Assembly: GCA_000504625.1 (NCBI GenBank)
Contig: AZHR01000007.1
Coordinates: 1 to 62,602, forward strand
Source: an alpha proteobacterium SCGC AAA240-E13
Lineage (GTDB): Bacteria; Pseudomonadota; Alphaproteobacteria; Pelagibacterales; Pelagibacteraceae
DNA: 62,602 nucleotides
Reading direction: 5' to 3'
This document shows positions 52,143 to 60,376 of the stretch, one piece after another. The notes under the pieces are model-generated. The model searched no databases, was not told the origin of the DNA, and worked only from the letters and a program-made list of their open reading frames with translations. A program made the translations under genes and the position numbers. The first letter of the stretch is position 1; every line of letters begins with the position of its first letter.

Positions 52143-52939
52143 AAAAAATTTTTTATTTTATTTTAATATTATTTTTTACCAAGGGTGCATCTGCGGTTGA
52201 ATTCCAAGGAAAATTCATACAAGGTCACTTTATAATTGGAAAAACAGAACCTGGTACAAAAGTTTTAATTGATAAAAAAAAAGTAAGAGTTACAAACGAT
52301 GGATATTTTGTGTTTGGTATTGGTCGAGATAGAAAATATGACGTTGTAATAACTATAAATAAAGATGACACCAAACAAAAAATCGTAAAAAAAGTTCAAA
52401 AAAGAGAATATAATATTCAAAGAATAGACGGACTTGAGGAAAAAAAAGTAACTCCCCCAGAAGAGGTGTATGAAAGAATCAAAAATGAAAATGGGTGGAT
52501 AGCTAATGCTAGAAGTGTAGATAGTAGTTTAACACACTTCAAAAACAAATTTATTGTACCTATTGAAGATTCTATTATCACCGGAGTTTATGGAAGCCAA
52601 AGAATTTTAAATGGTAAACCTAAGTGGCCGCACTATGGATTAGATTTTGCTACAGATGAAGGAACAAAAATTAAAGCCATGCTAGATGGCGTAGTAACTT
52701 TAGCAGAATCTGATTTATATTACTCTGGTGGAACTATAATATTTGATCATGGACATGGAGTTTCTACATTGTATATGCATATGCAAAAAGTATTGATCAA
52801 AAAAGGACAAAAAATAAAACAGGGAGATATTATTGGCACAGTAGGATCTACCGGAAGAGCAACAGGAGCACATTTAGATGTAAGGCTTAATTGGTTTCAA
52901 ACTAGATTGGATCCTGAAACGGTACTTAATATTAAATGA
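52139..52939 (+). CDS. M23-family (LytM-type) peptidase, exported
   Basis: 266 aa with a signal peptide (KKIFYFILILFFTKGASA, cleavage near residue 19). The zinc-site His and Asp are in PHYGLDFATDEG near residue 176. The HxH-type block is LYMHMQKV near residue 215, and the final motif reads GAHLDVRLNWF, with Asp in place of the usual second His of HLHFE. An Asp at this place is known from other proteobacterial M23 proteins, so activity is plausible. It acts on peptidoglycan cross-links or as an amidase activator. It overlaps both FkbM genes by 4 nt. Confidence 0.9.
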   Translation: MKKIFYFILILFFTKGASAVEFQGKFIQGHFIIGKTEPGTKVLIDKKKVRVTNDGYFVFGIGRDRKYDVVITINKDDTKQKIVKKVQKREYNIQRIDGLEEKKVTPPEEVYERIKNENGWIANARSVDSSLTHFKNKFIVPIEDSIITGVYGSQRILNGKPKWPHYGLDFATDEGTKIKAMLDGVVTLAESDLYYSGGTIIFDHGHGVSTLYMHMQKVLIKKGQKIKQGDIIGTVGSTGRATGAHLDVRLNWFQTRLDPETVLNIK

Positions 52940-53691
52940 GAATTATATATCATAAAGAAATTGAATTTATCTTAAAAAAATTTCTTCTTTCTGAAAAATT
53001 CTTATTAAAGAGACGACTTGAGAGAGCAATAAAAAACAAGTATGAACCCGAATTAAAACTTATCAAGAAGTTTATCATTAATGGAACCGATGCTCTGGAT
53101 ATAGGAGTTTACCAAGGCGTCTATTCATACGAAATATCTAAATATGCTAAAACAGTACATTCATTTGAATTTAATCCAATAATTTTTTCATTTTTAAATC
53201 GAAATATCCACAAAATTATAAGAAACATTAAATTATATAATTTTGGTCTTTCCAACCAAAATAACAACGCCACTTTAAGAATTCCAATCAGAAATAAATT
53301 AGCTAAAGAGGAAAATTATGAAGAGTTTTTTGAGATGGGAAGAGCAACAATACACGATAAAAATGAATTTAGTGAATTTAGAACTTTTAATGTAAATATA
53401 AAAAAATTAGATGATGTACAATTTGAAAATTCAATATCATTTATAAAAATAGATGTTGAGGGTCATGAAATAGCAGTCATTGAGGGAGCAGTCGAAACAA
53501 TAAATAAGAACAAACCAATTTTGTTAGTCGAAATTGAAGAAAAACATTCTAAAAAGAAAGTTATTGATACAATTAATTATATTAATTCTTTGGGATATAA
53601 ATCTTATTACCTAAATGAAAAAAATTTAATAAATACTTATACTTTGAAAAATTTTGACAGTTATAACAATTATATATTTAAACCCAATTAA
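52936..53691 (+). CDS. FkbM-family methyltransferase (second copy)
   Basis: 251 aa. The SAM motif is GTDALDIGVYQGVYSYEIS near residue 50, followed by VHSFEFNPIIFSFLNRN, and the acidic block SFIKIDVEGHEIAVIEGA near residue 172, a very typical FkbM signature. It overlaps the M23 gene by 4 nt and is the last gene of the chain. It is only distantly similar to the first FkbM, so the two probably have different acceptors. Confidence 0.88.
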   Translation: MRIIYHKEIEFILKKFLLSEKFLLKRRLERAIKNKYEPELKLIKKFIINGTDALDIGVYQGVYSYEISKYAKTVHSFEFNPIIFSFLNRNIHKIIRNIKLYNFGLSNQNNNATLRIPIRNKLAKEENYEEFFEMGRATIHDKNEFSEFRTFNVNIKKLDDVQFENSISFIKIDVEGHEIAVIEGAVETINKNKPILLVEIEEKHSKKKVIDTINYINSLGYKSYYLNEKNLINTYTLKNFDSYNNYIFKPN

Positions 53692-53733
53692 ATAATAAAG
53701 TAATCTTTGCTAATTTTACTGAACAACAGTTTG

Positions 53734-54294
53734 TTAATAAGAAAGCAAGATTTGCTCACGCGTTTCATTAATTATCTTAAAATTTTTTTTAATCATATAT
53801 TCTACGGAAAGTTTTGTTTTTGTTTCTTTGTCATCTAATAAAACCAAAGATTTAGAATGAAGTTTATCTTCAGCACGTTGTATTTCCTTTAATTGATGAT
53901 TTGAAGCTCCAGCAAATTGCCCATCTAAAGAATCTAAATATAAAAAATCAATTTTTTTCTTAAAACTCTTTAGAAAGTTTAGACTATCATCTTTAATAAA
54001 AGTAATTGATTTTTTAAATTTTTTAGAAAATTTTTTAGCATTACTAATATTTTTCTGATCAATATCACATGAATACAAATGACCGCCAACGCAATCAACA
54101 TAATTGGAAAAAATTAAGGTGCTCATCCCATCTTTCCAATTCTGTTTTGCAAAGAAAAAAAAATTAGTTTTTCCACGTGCTACACCTGTCTCAACTATAA
54201 TTTTATGAGATCTATTATACGCTTCTTTGAGGGCAAACTCGAAAGAATCAAATCTTATATTTTTATAATGTTTATATTTATTTAAAAAAAACAT
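53734..54294 (-). CDS. Class I SAM methyltransferase-like protein
   Basis: 186 aa. The segment KIIVETGVARGKTNFFFFAKQN near residue 33 looks like a SAM-binding loop (E/DxGxxxG), and LYSCDIDQKNISNAKKFSKKF plus IDFLYLDSLDGQ match the second and acidic motifs of methyltransferase family 24. No catalytic residue can be named. It is convergent with the FkbM gene (42 bp gap) and divergent from the M24 gene. Its neighbours suggest a surface-glycan modification function, as inference. Confidence 0.6.
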   Translation of the reverse strand: MFFLNKYKHYKNIRFDSFEFALKEAYNRSHKIIVETGVARGKTNFFFFAKQNWKDGMSTLIFSNYVDCVGGHLYSCDIDQKNISNAKKFSKKFKKSITFIKDDSLNFLKSFKKKIDFLYLDSLDGQFAGASNHQLKEIQRAEDKLHSKSLVLLDDKETKTKLSVEYMIKKNFKIINETREQILLSY

Positions 54295-54338
54295 TTTTTT
54301 TATTATATAGATTTAATATAATTATTTATATAAAAAAA

Positions 54339-55490
54339 ATGGCTGTTCATTTTTCTCAACAAGAATTTAATAATAGAAAAAAAAAAGTTTTAGAAAAAAT
54401 GAGTCAAGATAATCTAGACGCATTATTAATGTTTAGACAAGAGTCGATGTATTGGCTAACTGGATATGATACTTTTGGTTTTGTTTATTTCCAATGTTTA
54501 ACTTTAACAGCTAATGGTGATTTAATTTTACTAACTCGAATTCCCGATTTAAGACAAGCACAAAATACTTCAATAATCAAAGATATAAGAATTTGGGTTG
54601 ACAAAAATGAAGCAAATCCTGCTGAAGAATTAAAAAATATTTTAGATAAATTAAATTTAGGAAATAAAACTTTAGGTGTTGAATACGAAGCATATGGTTT
54701 AACAGGAAGAAATTCTATAAAATTAAATAATTCTTTGAATAGATCTTACAAACTAAAAGATAAGTCAGAACTTATTTCTCATCTCAGGTTAATAAAATCT
54801 GAGGAAGAAATTGTTTATGTAAAAAAAGCAGCAGAACTGGCTGACAGAGCATTGGAAGCTGTATGGAAAATTGCAGAGTCTGGACAAAGTGAATCAAAAA
54901 TATTAGCTGATATGCAGAGCGAAATATTTGAAGGAGGCGGTGACTATCCAGCAAACGAATTTATTATTGGATCAGGACATAATGCTCTATTATGTAGATA
55001 TCAAAGTGAAAAAAGAATTTTAGATAACATTGATCAATTAACAATTGAATGGGCAGGAACCTATAAACATTATCATTCAGCAATGTTTAGAACTATTCCT
55101 ATTGGAAAAGCAAATCCAAAACATATCAAAATGCATGAAGCTTGTATGAAGGCACTATCTGCTTGTGAAAATAAGCTAAAACCGGGAAATAAAGTTGGAG
55201 ATGTTTTTGATATACATGCCGAAGTACTTGATAGTTTAGGATACAAAAAATGTAGAATGAATGCTTGTGGATATTCGTTGGGAACTACTTTTGCTCCAAA
55301 TTGGATGGATTGGCCAATGTTGTATACTGGTAATCCAATCATTATAGAGCCCGGTATGGTTTTTTTCATGCATATGATTTTAATGGATAGTGAAAATAAA
55401 CTTGCAATGAATCTTGGTGAAACATATTTGGTTACTAATTCAGGAAATCAAAGAATGGGTAAAAAAAAATTGGACTTAGTTATTAAATAA
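54339..55490 (+). CDS. M24-fold hydrolase, creatinase/ectoine-hydrolase (DoeA)-like
   Basis: 383 aa with the two-domain creatinase/prolidase layout. The N-terminal RQESMYWLTGYDTFGFVYF and C-terminal EPGMVFFMHMILMDSENKLAMNLGET resemble DoeA and creatinase. The metal-binding Asp residues of ordinary M24 peptidases are missing: the DxxxxxxxxxxxD site near residue 235 reads LTIEWAGTYKHYHSAMFRT, with Glu and Ala. This fits metal-free C-N hydrolases such as creatinase and DoeA rather than aminopeptidase P. It ends 3 nt from the convergent xsc. Substrate unknown, probably a small betaine- or ectoine-like compound. Confidence 0.75.
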   Translation: MAVHFSQQEFNNRKKKVLEKMSQDNLDALLMFRQESMYWLTGYDTFGFVYFQCLTLTANGDLILLTRIPDLRQAQNTSIIKDIRIWVDKNEANPAEELKNILDKLNLGNKTLGVEYEAYGLTGRNSIKLNNSLNRSYKLKDKSELISHLRLIKSEEEIVYVKKAAELADRALEAVWKIAESGQSESKILADMQSEIFEGGGDYPANEFIIGSGHNALLCRYQSEKRILDNIDQLTIEWAGTYKHYHSAMFRTIPIGKANPKHIKMHEACMKALSACENKLKPGNKVGDVFDIHAEVLDSLGYKKCRMNACGYSLGTTFAPNWMDWPMLYTGNPIIIEPGMVFFMHMILMDSENKLAMNLGETYLVTNSGNQRMGKKKLDLVIK

Positions 55491-55493
55491 ACC

Positions 55494-57278
55494 CTATTTA
55501 CTATTTATTTTTTGTGGACACATATCTTTAGAACTTATTCCTGCAACTTTAACTGGTTTTTTCATGGCATCACGTCTAAAAGGTTCTCCGAGTTCCTGAT
55601 TCAAAATAACCTCAATAAAAGTAGTGATACCGCTACTTTGTAATTTGCATGACTCCTTCAATGCTTTAGTTAATTCTTCCTGGGTTTTAACCTGAACTCC
55701 TTTTAACCCACAACCTTCAGCTACTTTTGCAAAACTTAATTCGGGATCTAATTCTGTTCCAACAAAATTATCATCAAACCAAAGGATAGAATTTCTTTTT
55801 TCTGCACCCCACTGATAGTTTCTGAAAATTACCATTGTTATTCCTGGCCATTCTTTTCTATTGCACGATGACATTTCACTCATACTGATTCCAAAAGCAC
55901 CGTCACCTGCAAATCCCACAACGGGAGTATCGGGACATCCTATTTTTGCACCTAAAATTGCTGGAAAACCATAACCGCATGGTCCAAAAAGTCCTGGTGC
56001 TAAATATTTTCTTCCTTTTTCAAAAGTTGGATAGGCATTTCCTATCGCACAATTATTTCCAATATCGCTTGAAATAATAACATCGTCCGGAAGACCAGTT
56101 TGTATTGCTCTCCATGCCATTCTTGGTGACATTCTATCTTTATCTCTCTCTCTTGCCTCTTTATTCCATACAGTACCTGGATCGTCTTCCTCGTGATCTA
56201 AACTTGAGAGCATTTGTAACCAAGCCGATTTTGTTTGATGAATTAGTGCTTTTCGTTTTTCTCTATCGGTATTACCTGCCTTAGAAGATAATTTGGCTAG
56301 TATCTGTTGTGCAACTAATTTTGCATCTCCACAAATACCAACTGTTACTTTTTTTGTTAAACCAATTCTATCCGAATTCATATCAACTTGAATAATACTT
56401 GCTTTCTTTGGCCAATAATCAATCCCATACCCTGGAAGTGTTGAAAAAGGATTTAATCTTGTTCCTAATGCTAAAACTACATCTGCTTTAGAAATTAATT
56501 CCATCGCAGCCTTTGAACCATTATATCCTAATGGACCCACAGCTAATGGATGGCTACCTGGAAAACTATCATTGTGCTGATAACCACTACAAACTGGTGC
56601 ATCTAATTTTTCTGCAAGTTTTTTACAATCTTCTATAGCGTTACCAATCACGACTCCAGCACCGGATAAAATAACTGGAAATTTTGCATTAGATAATAAT
56701 TTTGCTGCTTCTGCCACTGCTGAAGATCCTCCTGCAGAACGGTCCAATCTTACAATAGGTGGAAGTTCTATATCTATGACTTGTGTCCAATAATCTCTTG
56801 GAACATTAATTTGTGCTGGTGCCGAACCACGAATAGATTTTTCGATTACTCTATTTAAAACTTCTGCCATTCGTGATGGATCTCTAACTTCTTCTTGATA
56901 ACAAACCATATCTTTAAATAAATTCATTTGCTCAACTTCTTGAAATCCACCTTGTCCCATTGTTTTATTTGCTGCTTGCGGTGTAACTAAAAGCATGGGT
57001 GTGTGATTCCAATAAGCAGTTTTGATAGGTGTCACTAAACCTGTAACACCAGGTCCATTTTGTGCTACACACATTGCAATTTTTCCTGTAGATCTTGTAT
57101 AACCATCAGCAATCAATCCACCATTCGATTCATGCGCAACATCCCAGAATGTAATTCCCGCTTTAGGAAATAAATCAGAAATTGGCATAAATGCTGAACC
57201 AATAATTCCAAACGCATTTTCTATTCCATGCATTTGTAAGGCTTTTACAAAAGCCTCTTCTGTGGTCATTTTTGTCAT
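55494..57278 (-). CDS. xsc: Sulfoacetaldehyde acetyltransferase
   Basis: 594 aa, ThDP-dependent. The start MTTEEAFVKALQMHGIEN and IIGSAFMPISDLFPKAGITF, then NKTMGQGGFQEVEQMNLFKD near residue 105, are specific to Xsc. The ThDP pyrophosphate motif near residue 465 reads VGFAGDGAFGIS, with MVIFRNYQWGAEKRN. It converts sulfoacetaldehyde plus phosphate to acetyl phosphate and sulfite. It completes the tauABC-tpa-ald route and faces suyAB across a 77 bp divergent promoter region. Acetolactate synthase was considered and rejected by these motifs. Confidence 0.95.
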   Translation of the reverse strand: MTKMTTEEAFVKALQMHGIENAFGIIGSAFMPISDLFPKAGITFWDVAHESNGGLIADGYTRSTGKIAMCVAQNGPGVTGLVTPIKTAYWNHTPMLLVTPQAANKTMGQGGFQEVEQMNLFKDMVCYQEEVRDPSRMAEVLNRVIEKSIRGSAPAQINVPRDYWTQVIDIELPPIVRLDRSAGGSSAVAEAAKLLSNAKFPVILSGAGVVIGNAIEDCKKLAEKLDAPVCSGYQHNDSFPGSHPLAVGPLGYNGSKAAMELISKADVVLALGTRLNPFSTLPGYGIDYWPKKASIIQVDMNSDRIGLTKKVTVGICGDAKLVAQQILAKLSSKAGNTDREKRKALIHQTKSAWLQMLSSLDHEEDDPGTVWNKEARERDKDRMSPRMAWRAIQTGLPDDVIISSDIGNNCAIGNAYPTFEKGRKYLAPGLFGPCGYGFPAILGAKIGCPDTPVVGFAGDGAFGISMSEMSSCNRKEWPGITMVIFRNYQWGAEKRNSILWFDDNFVGTELDPELSFAKVAEGCGLKGVQVKTQEELTKALKESCKLQSSGITTFIEVILNQELGEPFRRDAMKKPVKVAGISSKDMCPQKINSK

Positions 57279-57313
57279 ATTAGTAATAATTTACTTTAAA
57301 ATTTTAGGATTAA

Positions 57314-57342
57314 TATATAAATTCTAATAAATTTTCTTGCAA
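57314..57342 (-). promoter_or_regulatory. Candidate sigma70 promoter for xsc
   Basis: On the minus strand TTGCAA (57337-57342) and TATATA (57314-57319) are separated by exactly 17 bp, with the xsc ATG about 36 bp downstream. It lies in the 77 bp region shared with the divergent suyAB genes. Confidence 0.5.
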
Positions 57343-57355
57343 GAAATAATAAGCA

Positions 57356-57643
57356 ATGGCTAATACAGACATTATTATACATGATGGCAAAGACAACGTT
57401 GGTGTAGTTGTAATTGATTCAACAAAAAAAGGCCAAGAATACAGTTGTTGGATAATGGAAAGTGACAAAACCCTACAGATCCAATCAATCAACAATATAC
57501 CCCTTGGACACAAAATTGCACTTAAAGATTTTAAAGAAGGAGAGACAATTTTGAAATATGGCCATGATATTGGAAAAGTTGTTGCTTCGATTAAAAAAGG
57601 AGACCACGTACACGTTCATAATGTTAAAACTAAGAAGTGGTAA
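57356..57643 (+). CDS. suyA: (2R)-sulfolactate sulfo-lyase subunit alpha
   Basis: 95 aa, a SAF-domain protein like the N-terminal part of altronate dehydratase (UxaA). It begins ANTDIIIHDGKDNVGVVVIDS and ends with the SAF-type IGKVVASIKKGDHVHVHNVK. SuyA pairs with SuyB to split sulfolactate into pyruvate and sulfite. It is divergent from xsc and immediately before suyB (5 nt), and hpsN elsewhere in the window makes its substrate. A general UxaA-like dehydratase subunit is the alternative. Confidence 0.83.
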   Translation: MANTDIIIHDGKDNVGVVVIDSTKKGQEYSCWIMESDKTLQIQSINNIPLGHKIALKDFKEGETILKYGHDIGKVVASIKKGDHVHVHNVKTKKW

Positions 57644-57648
57644 TTAGT

Positions 57649-58818
57649 ATGACTATTCCAAAAACATTCATGGGTTATAAACGAGAGAACAAAAGAGTTG
57701 GTATTAGAAACCATGTGGTTATTTTGCCTGTTGATGATATTTCAAATGCATGCGCAGAAGCAATAGGTAATAATATTAAAGGTACTATGGCAATCCCCCA
57801 TTCTTATGGAAGATTACAATTTGGTAAGGATTTAGATTTATTTTTTAAAACAATAATTGGCACGGGAAAAAATCCTAACGTAGCTGCAGTCATTGTAGTA
57901 GGAATAGAACCTAAATGGACAAAAAAAGTTGTAGATGAAATTGCAAAAACTGGAAAACCAGTAGAAGGATTTAGCATCGAAGGCATGGGAGATATTGCTA
58001 CAATTATGAAGGCATCAAAAAAAGCCCAAGAATTTGTTCAATGGGCAAGTGAAAAACAAAGAGAAGAATGCCAATTAAGTGATCTTTGGATTTCTGTAAA
58101 ATGTGGTGAATCCGATACTACTTCTGGATTGGCTTCTAACCCTGCTGTTGGTAATTTAATGGATAAGTTAGAACCTTGTGGTGTATATCTTTGTTTTGGT
58201 GAAACATCAGAAATTACTGGTGCAGAAATAGTTTGCTCAACAAGGGCAAAAGATGAAAAAATAAAAAAAAAATTTTTGGATACATGGAATAATTACAACA
58301 ATTTCATATTAGAAAATAAAACAAACGATTTATCAGAAAGTCAACCTACTGCTGGAAATATTAAAGGTGGCCTAACTACAATCGAAGAAAAAGCTTTTGG
58401 AAATTTACAAAAAATTGGAAAAAAAATTAAATACATCGATGTTTTAGAACCCGCAGAAGAACCAAAAAACGGTGGAGGTTTATATTTTATGGATACTTCT
58501 TCAGCAGCTGCTGAATGCGTTACATTGCAAGCGGCCGCAGGATTTACAGTTCATTTATTTCCAACAGGACAAGGAAATATTATTGGCAATCCAATTGAAC
58601 CTGTAATTAAACTAACGGCCAATCCAAAAACTGCCACTACCATGAGTGAACATATTGATCTTGATGTTTCAAAAATTTTAAAAAGGGAAATGAATTTAGA
58701 TCATGCTGGAGATGCTTTAATAGAAACAACTTTAAAAGTTGCAAATGGTCGATTAACTTGTGCAGAAGCTTTGGGACATAAAGAGTTTGTAATCACTAAA
58801 CTCTATAGAAGTGCATAA
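57649..58818 (+). CDS. suyB: (2R)-sulfolactate sulfo-lyase subunit beta
   Basis: 389 aa from the ATG at 57649 (an upstream in-frame GTG at 57637 would overlap suyA). UxaA/GarD-family catalytic part: FMGYKRENKRVGIRNHVVILP at the start, PHSYGRLQF near residue 47, SVKCGESDTTSGLASNPAVG near residue 147, and a late FPTGQGNIIGNPIEPVIKLT. It performs the elimination of sulfite from sulfolactate together with SuyA. Supported by divergent xsc, the neighbouring sulfite exporter and HpsN. Sugar-acid dehydratases share the fold, so an altronate/galactarate role is the alternative. Confidence 0.85.
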   Translation: MTIPKTFMGYKRENKRVGIRNHVVILPVDDISNACAEAIGNNIKGTMAIPHSYGRLQFGKDLDLFFKTIIGTGKNPNVAAVIVVGIEPKWTKKVVDEIAKTGKPVEGFSIEGMGDIATIMKASKKAQEFVQWASEKQREECQLSDLWISVKCGESDTTSGLASNPAVGNLMDKLEPCGVYLCFGETSEITGAEIVCSTRAKDEKIKKKFLDTWNNYNNFILENKTNDLSESQPTAGNIKGGLTTIEEKAFGNLQKIGKKIKYIDVLEPAEEPKNGGGLYFMDTSSAAAECVTLQAAAGFTVHLFPTGQGNIIGNPIEPVIKLTANPKTATTMSEHIDLDVSKILKREMNLDHAGDALIETTLKVANGRLTCAEALGHKEFVITKLYRSA

Positions 58819-58844
58819 ATAACTTTCAAAATCACTTACTACTT

Positions 58845-59954
58845 TCAATAAAATCCTTTTTTTTCTGTTGTTGATTTTAATAAAATTCTTTTTTTTCTGT
58901 AATTGCTAATAGATCTTCTAAGCACAGATGCTAAAACTCCAAGCCCAACTGCTAGAATAATAGAAAACAAACCATAAGTAAGAGGATGGTTAATGGATAG
59001 ATTTATTATTGTTTCATATAACTGGTTTTTTTCTACCAAATTTATATCACTATTGTTTGAAGCAATATTACGATTTCTAAAAAAAGTATCATACGCAATT
59101 GCAATACCGACGATCAATAAAAGTATAGCTAATGCTGTTTTTAATTCTGAACTTTCTAAAAACTCTCCAATTTTTAAACCAATCTGTACTCCAAGTATTG
59201 AACCAAATATAAGAGTTATCACTAAAATTAAATCTATAGATTGATAATTAATTGCGTGAAGAACTACTACAATCGCGGTAATAAATATTGTTACAAATAA
59301 TGAGGTACCTGGTACTAGTTTTGTCGGCATACCAATTATATAAATCATTGCTGGAACTAGTAAAAAGGCTCCTCCTACTCCCATAATTGATGCAATAAAT
59401 CCTACAATTAAACCCAACACGATAGGAGCCAAAGCACTTTCATAGACTTTAGATTTTTTAAATCTAACTCTAAATGGCAACCCATGTATCCAGTAATGGG
59501 AATGTAATTTTTTCTTTAAAAAAATATGTTTTCTTGCCCTGTCTATTTCTTTAACTCCTTCGATTAGCATTATAGTACCAATTATTGCCAAAACATACAT
59601 ATAGGCCAAAGAGATAATTAAATTTATTTTTCCAATTTCTTTAAAATAGGTAAAAGTAAGTATTCCTAATAGTGTACCTATAATTCCACCTAAAACAATC
59701 ATGAGACCCATTTTGTAATCCAAAGTATTTTTAAACCAATGAGTTAGTGAACCCGAAACTGATGATGCTAAAATGTTGTTAGCCTCGTTCGCCACAGCAT
59801 ATGTCGGAGGAATTCCCAAAAAAATTAAAAAAGGAGTCATTAAAAAACCACCTCCCACTCCAAAAAGTCCAGAAAGCAAACCCACTACAAAGCTAAGAAA
59901 AAATATTACAAAAATATTAATATGAACTTCTGCTATAGGAAGATAAATTTCCAT
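58845..59954 (-). CDS. tauE: TauE/SafE-family sulfite exporter
   Basis: 369 aa with about 9-10 helices, of the SafE/TauE/YfcA family. The conserved VGLLSGLFGVGGGFLMTPFLIFLG near residue 23 recurs as VGFIASIMGVGGAFLLVPAMIYI near residue 190, the duplicated half-motif of the fold. It exports sulfite or other anionic sulfur compounds. Convergent with suyB (26 bp) and separate from aprBA, with its own promoter at 59969-59997. The Lys-rich C-terminal tail ends in a small out-of-phase duplication. Confidence 0.85.
   Translation of the reverse strand: MEIYLPIAEVHINIFVIFFLSFVVGLLSGLFGVGGGFLMTPFLIFLGIPPTYAVANEANNILASSVSGSLTHWFKNTLDYKMGLMIVLGGIIGTLLGILTFTYFKEIGKINLIISLAYMYVLAIIGTIMLIEGVKEIDRARKHIFLKKKLHSHYWIHGLPFRVRFKKSKVYESALAPIVLGLIVGFIASIMGVGGAFLLVPAMIYIIGMPTKLVPGTSLFVTIFITAIVVVLHAINYQSIDLILVITLIFGSILGVQIGLKIGEFLESSELKTALAILLLIVGIAIAYDTFFRNRNIASNNSDINLVEKNQLYETIINLSINHPLTYGLFSIILAVGLGVLASVLRRSISNYRKKRILLKSTTEKKGFY
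58847..58900. repeat. 22 bp direct repeat in the tauE 3' end
   Basis: Two copies of AATAAAATYCTTTTTTTTCTGT (58847-58868 and 58879-58900, one mismatch) are 32 bp apart. The offset is not a multiple of three, so the copies encode different C-terminal residues. Probably slippage or a small duplication at an A/T run. Confidence 0.8.
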
Positions 59955-59968
59955 AAATTTGTAATTAA

Positions 59969-59997
59969 TAAATATTCTTCAAATATAATACTGTCAA
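59969..59997 (-). promoter_or_regulatory. Candidate sigma70 promoter for tauE
   Basis: On the minus strand a perfect TTGACA (59992-59997) is followed 17 bp later by TATTTA (59969-59974). The tauE ATG lies 14 bp beyond, giving a very short leader. Confidence 0.5.
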
Positions 59998-60025
59998 CAA
60001 GTATATGAACTTCGGAAGATAAATA

Positions 60026-60376
60026 TTAGAAGATTGTTGCACCAAAGACTTTAACTTTATCATCTTCAATACCAAGTACTAAACGACCTAAAAATTCACC
60101 TGGAACTGTATCGCTTGTCTGTTTAAAAAGAACTGTTACAAAGTTATTTCTTCTTAAGCAACCAAAAAATTCTCTTTGTTTTGATAGGCTTGTTAATAAT
60201 TTGTTATTTGCCCACTGTTTACCTATTTCTACTTCATTTGCACCGTAAAGCATTTGTGCTGAAAAATGTTTTGTAAACCCACTGTAATTCTTATTATTAG
60301 AATATTTAACAAGATCATCCCATATAGAATTGGCAATCTCTAATATTTCTTTATCTGTTTTCTCAAGAAGCTTCAT
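60026..60376 (-). CDS. Conserved-looking small protein downstream of aprA
   Basis: 116 aa from the ATG at 60376, chosen because it gives a compact soluble protein and overlaps the aprA stop by 14 nt; a longer frame up to 60445 runs deep inside aprA. The fold suggested by KEILEIANSIWDDLVKYSNN, FTKHFSAQMLYGAN and the later strands is NTF2/SnoaL-like (inference). No catalytic motif was recognised. Cotranscription with aprBA suggests a role in sulfite or APS handling. GC (about 38% in a sampled line) lies between aprA and the AT-rich neighbours. Confidence 0.6.
   Translation of the reverse strand: MKLLEKTDKEILEIANSIWDDLVKYSNNKNYSGFTKHFSAQMLYGANEVEIGKQWANNKLLTSLSKQREFFGCLRRNNFVTVLFKQTSDTVPGEFLGRLVLGIEDDKVKVFGATIF

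Noticed and set aside
55494..57278. Acetolactate synthase large subunit call
   Set aside because: The fold is shared, but the EEAFVKALQMHGIE start and GQGGFQEVEQM block are Xsc-specific, and no small subunit or ilv gene is nearby.
57356..58818. Altronate/galactarate dehydratase call for the split UxaA-like genes
   Set aside because: No hexuronate genes are present. Position next to xsc and tauE and presence of hpsN fit sulfolactate sulfo-lyase better, though the fold is shared.
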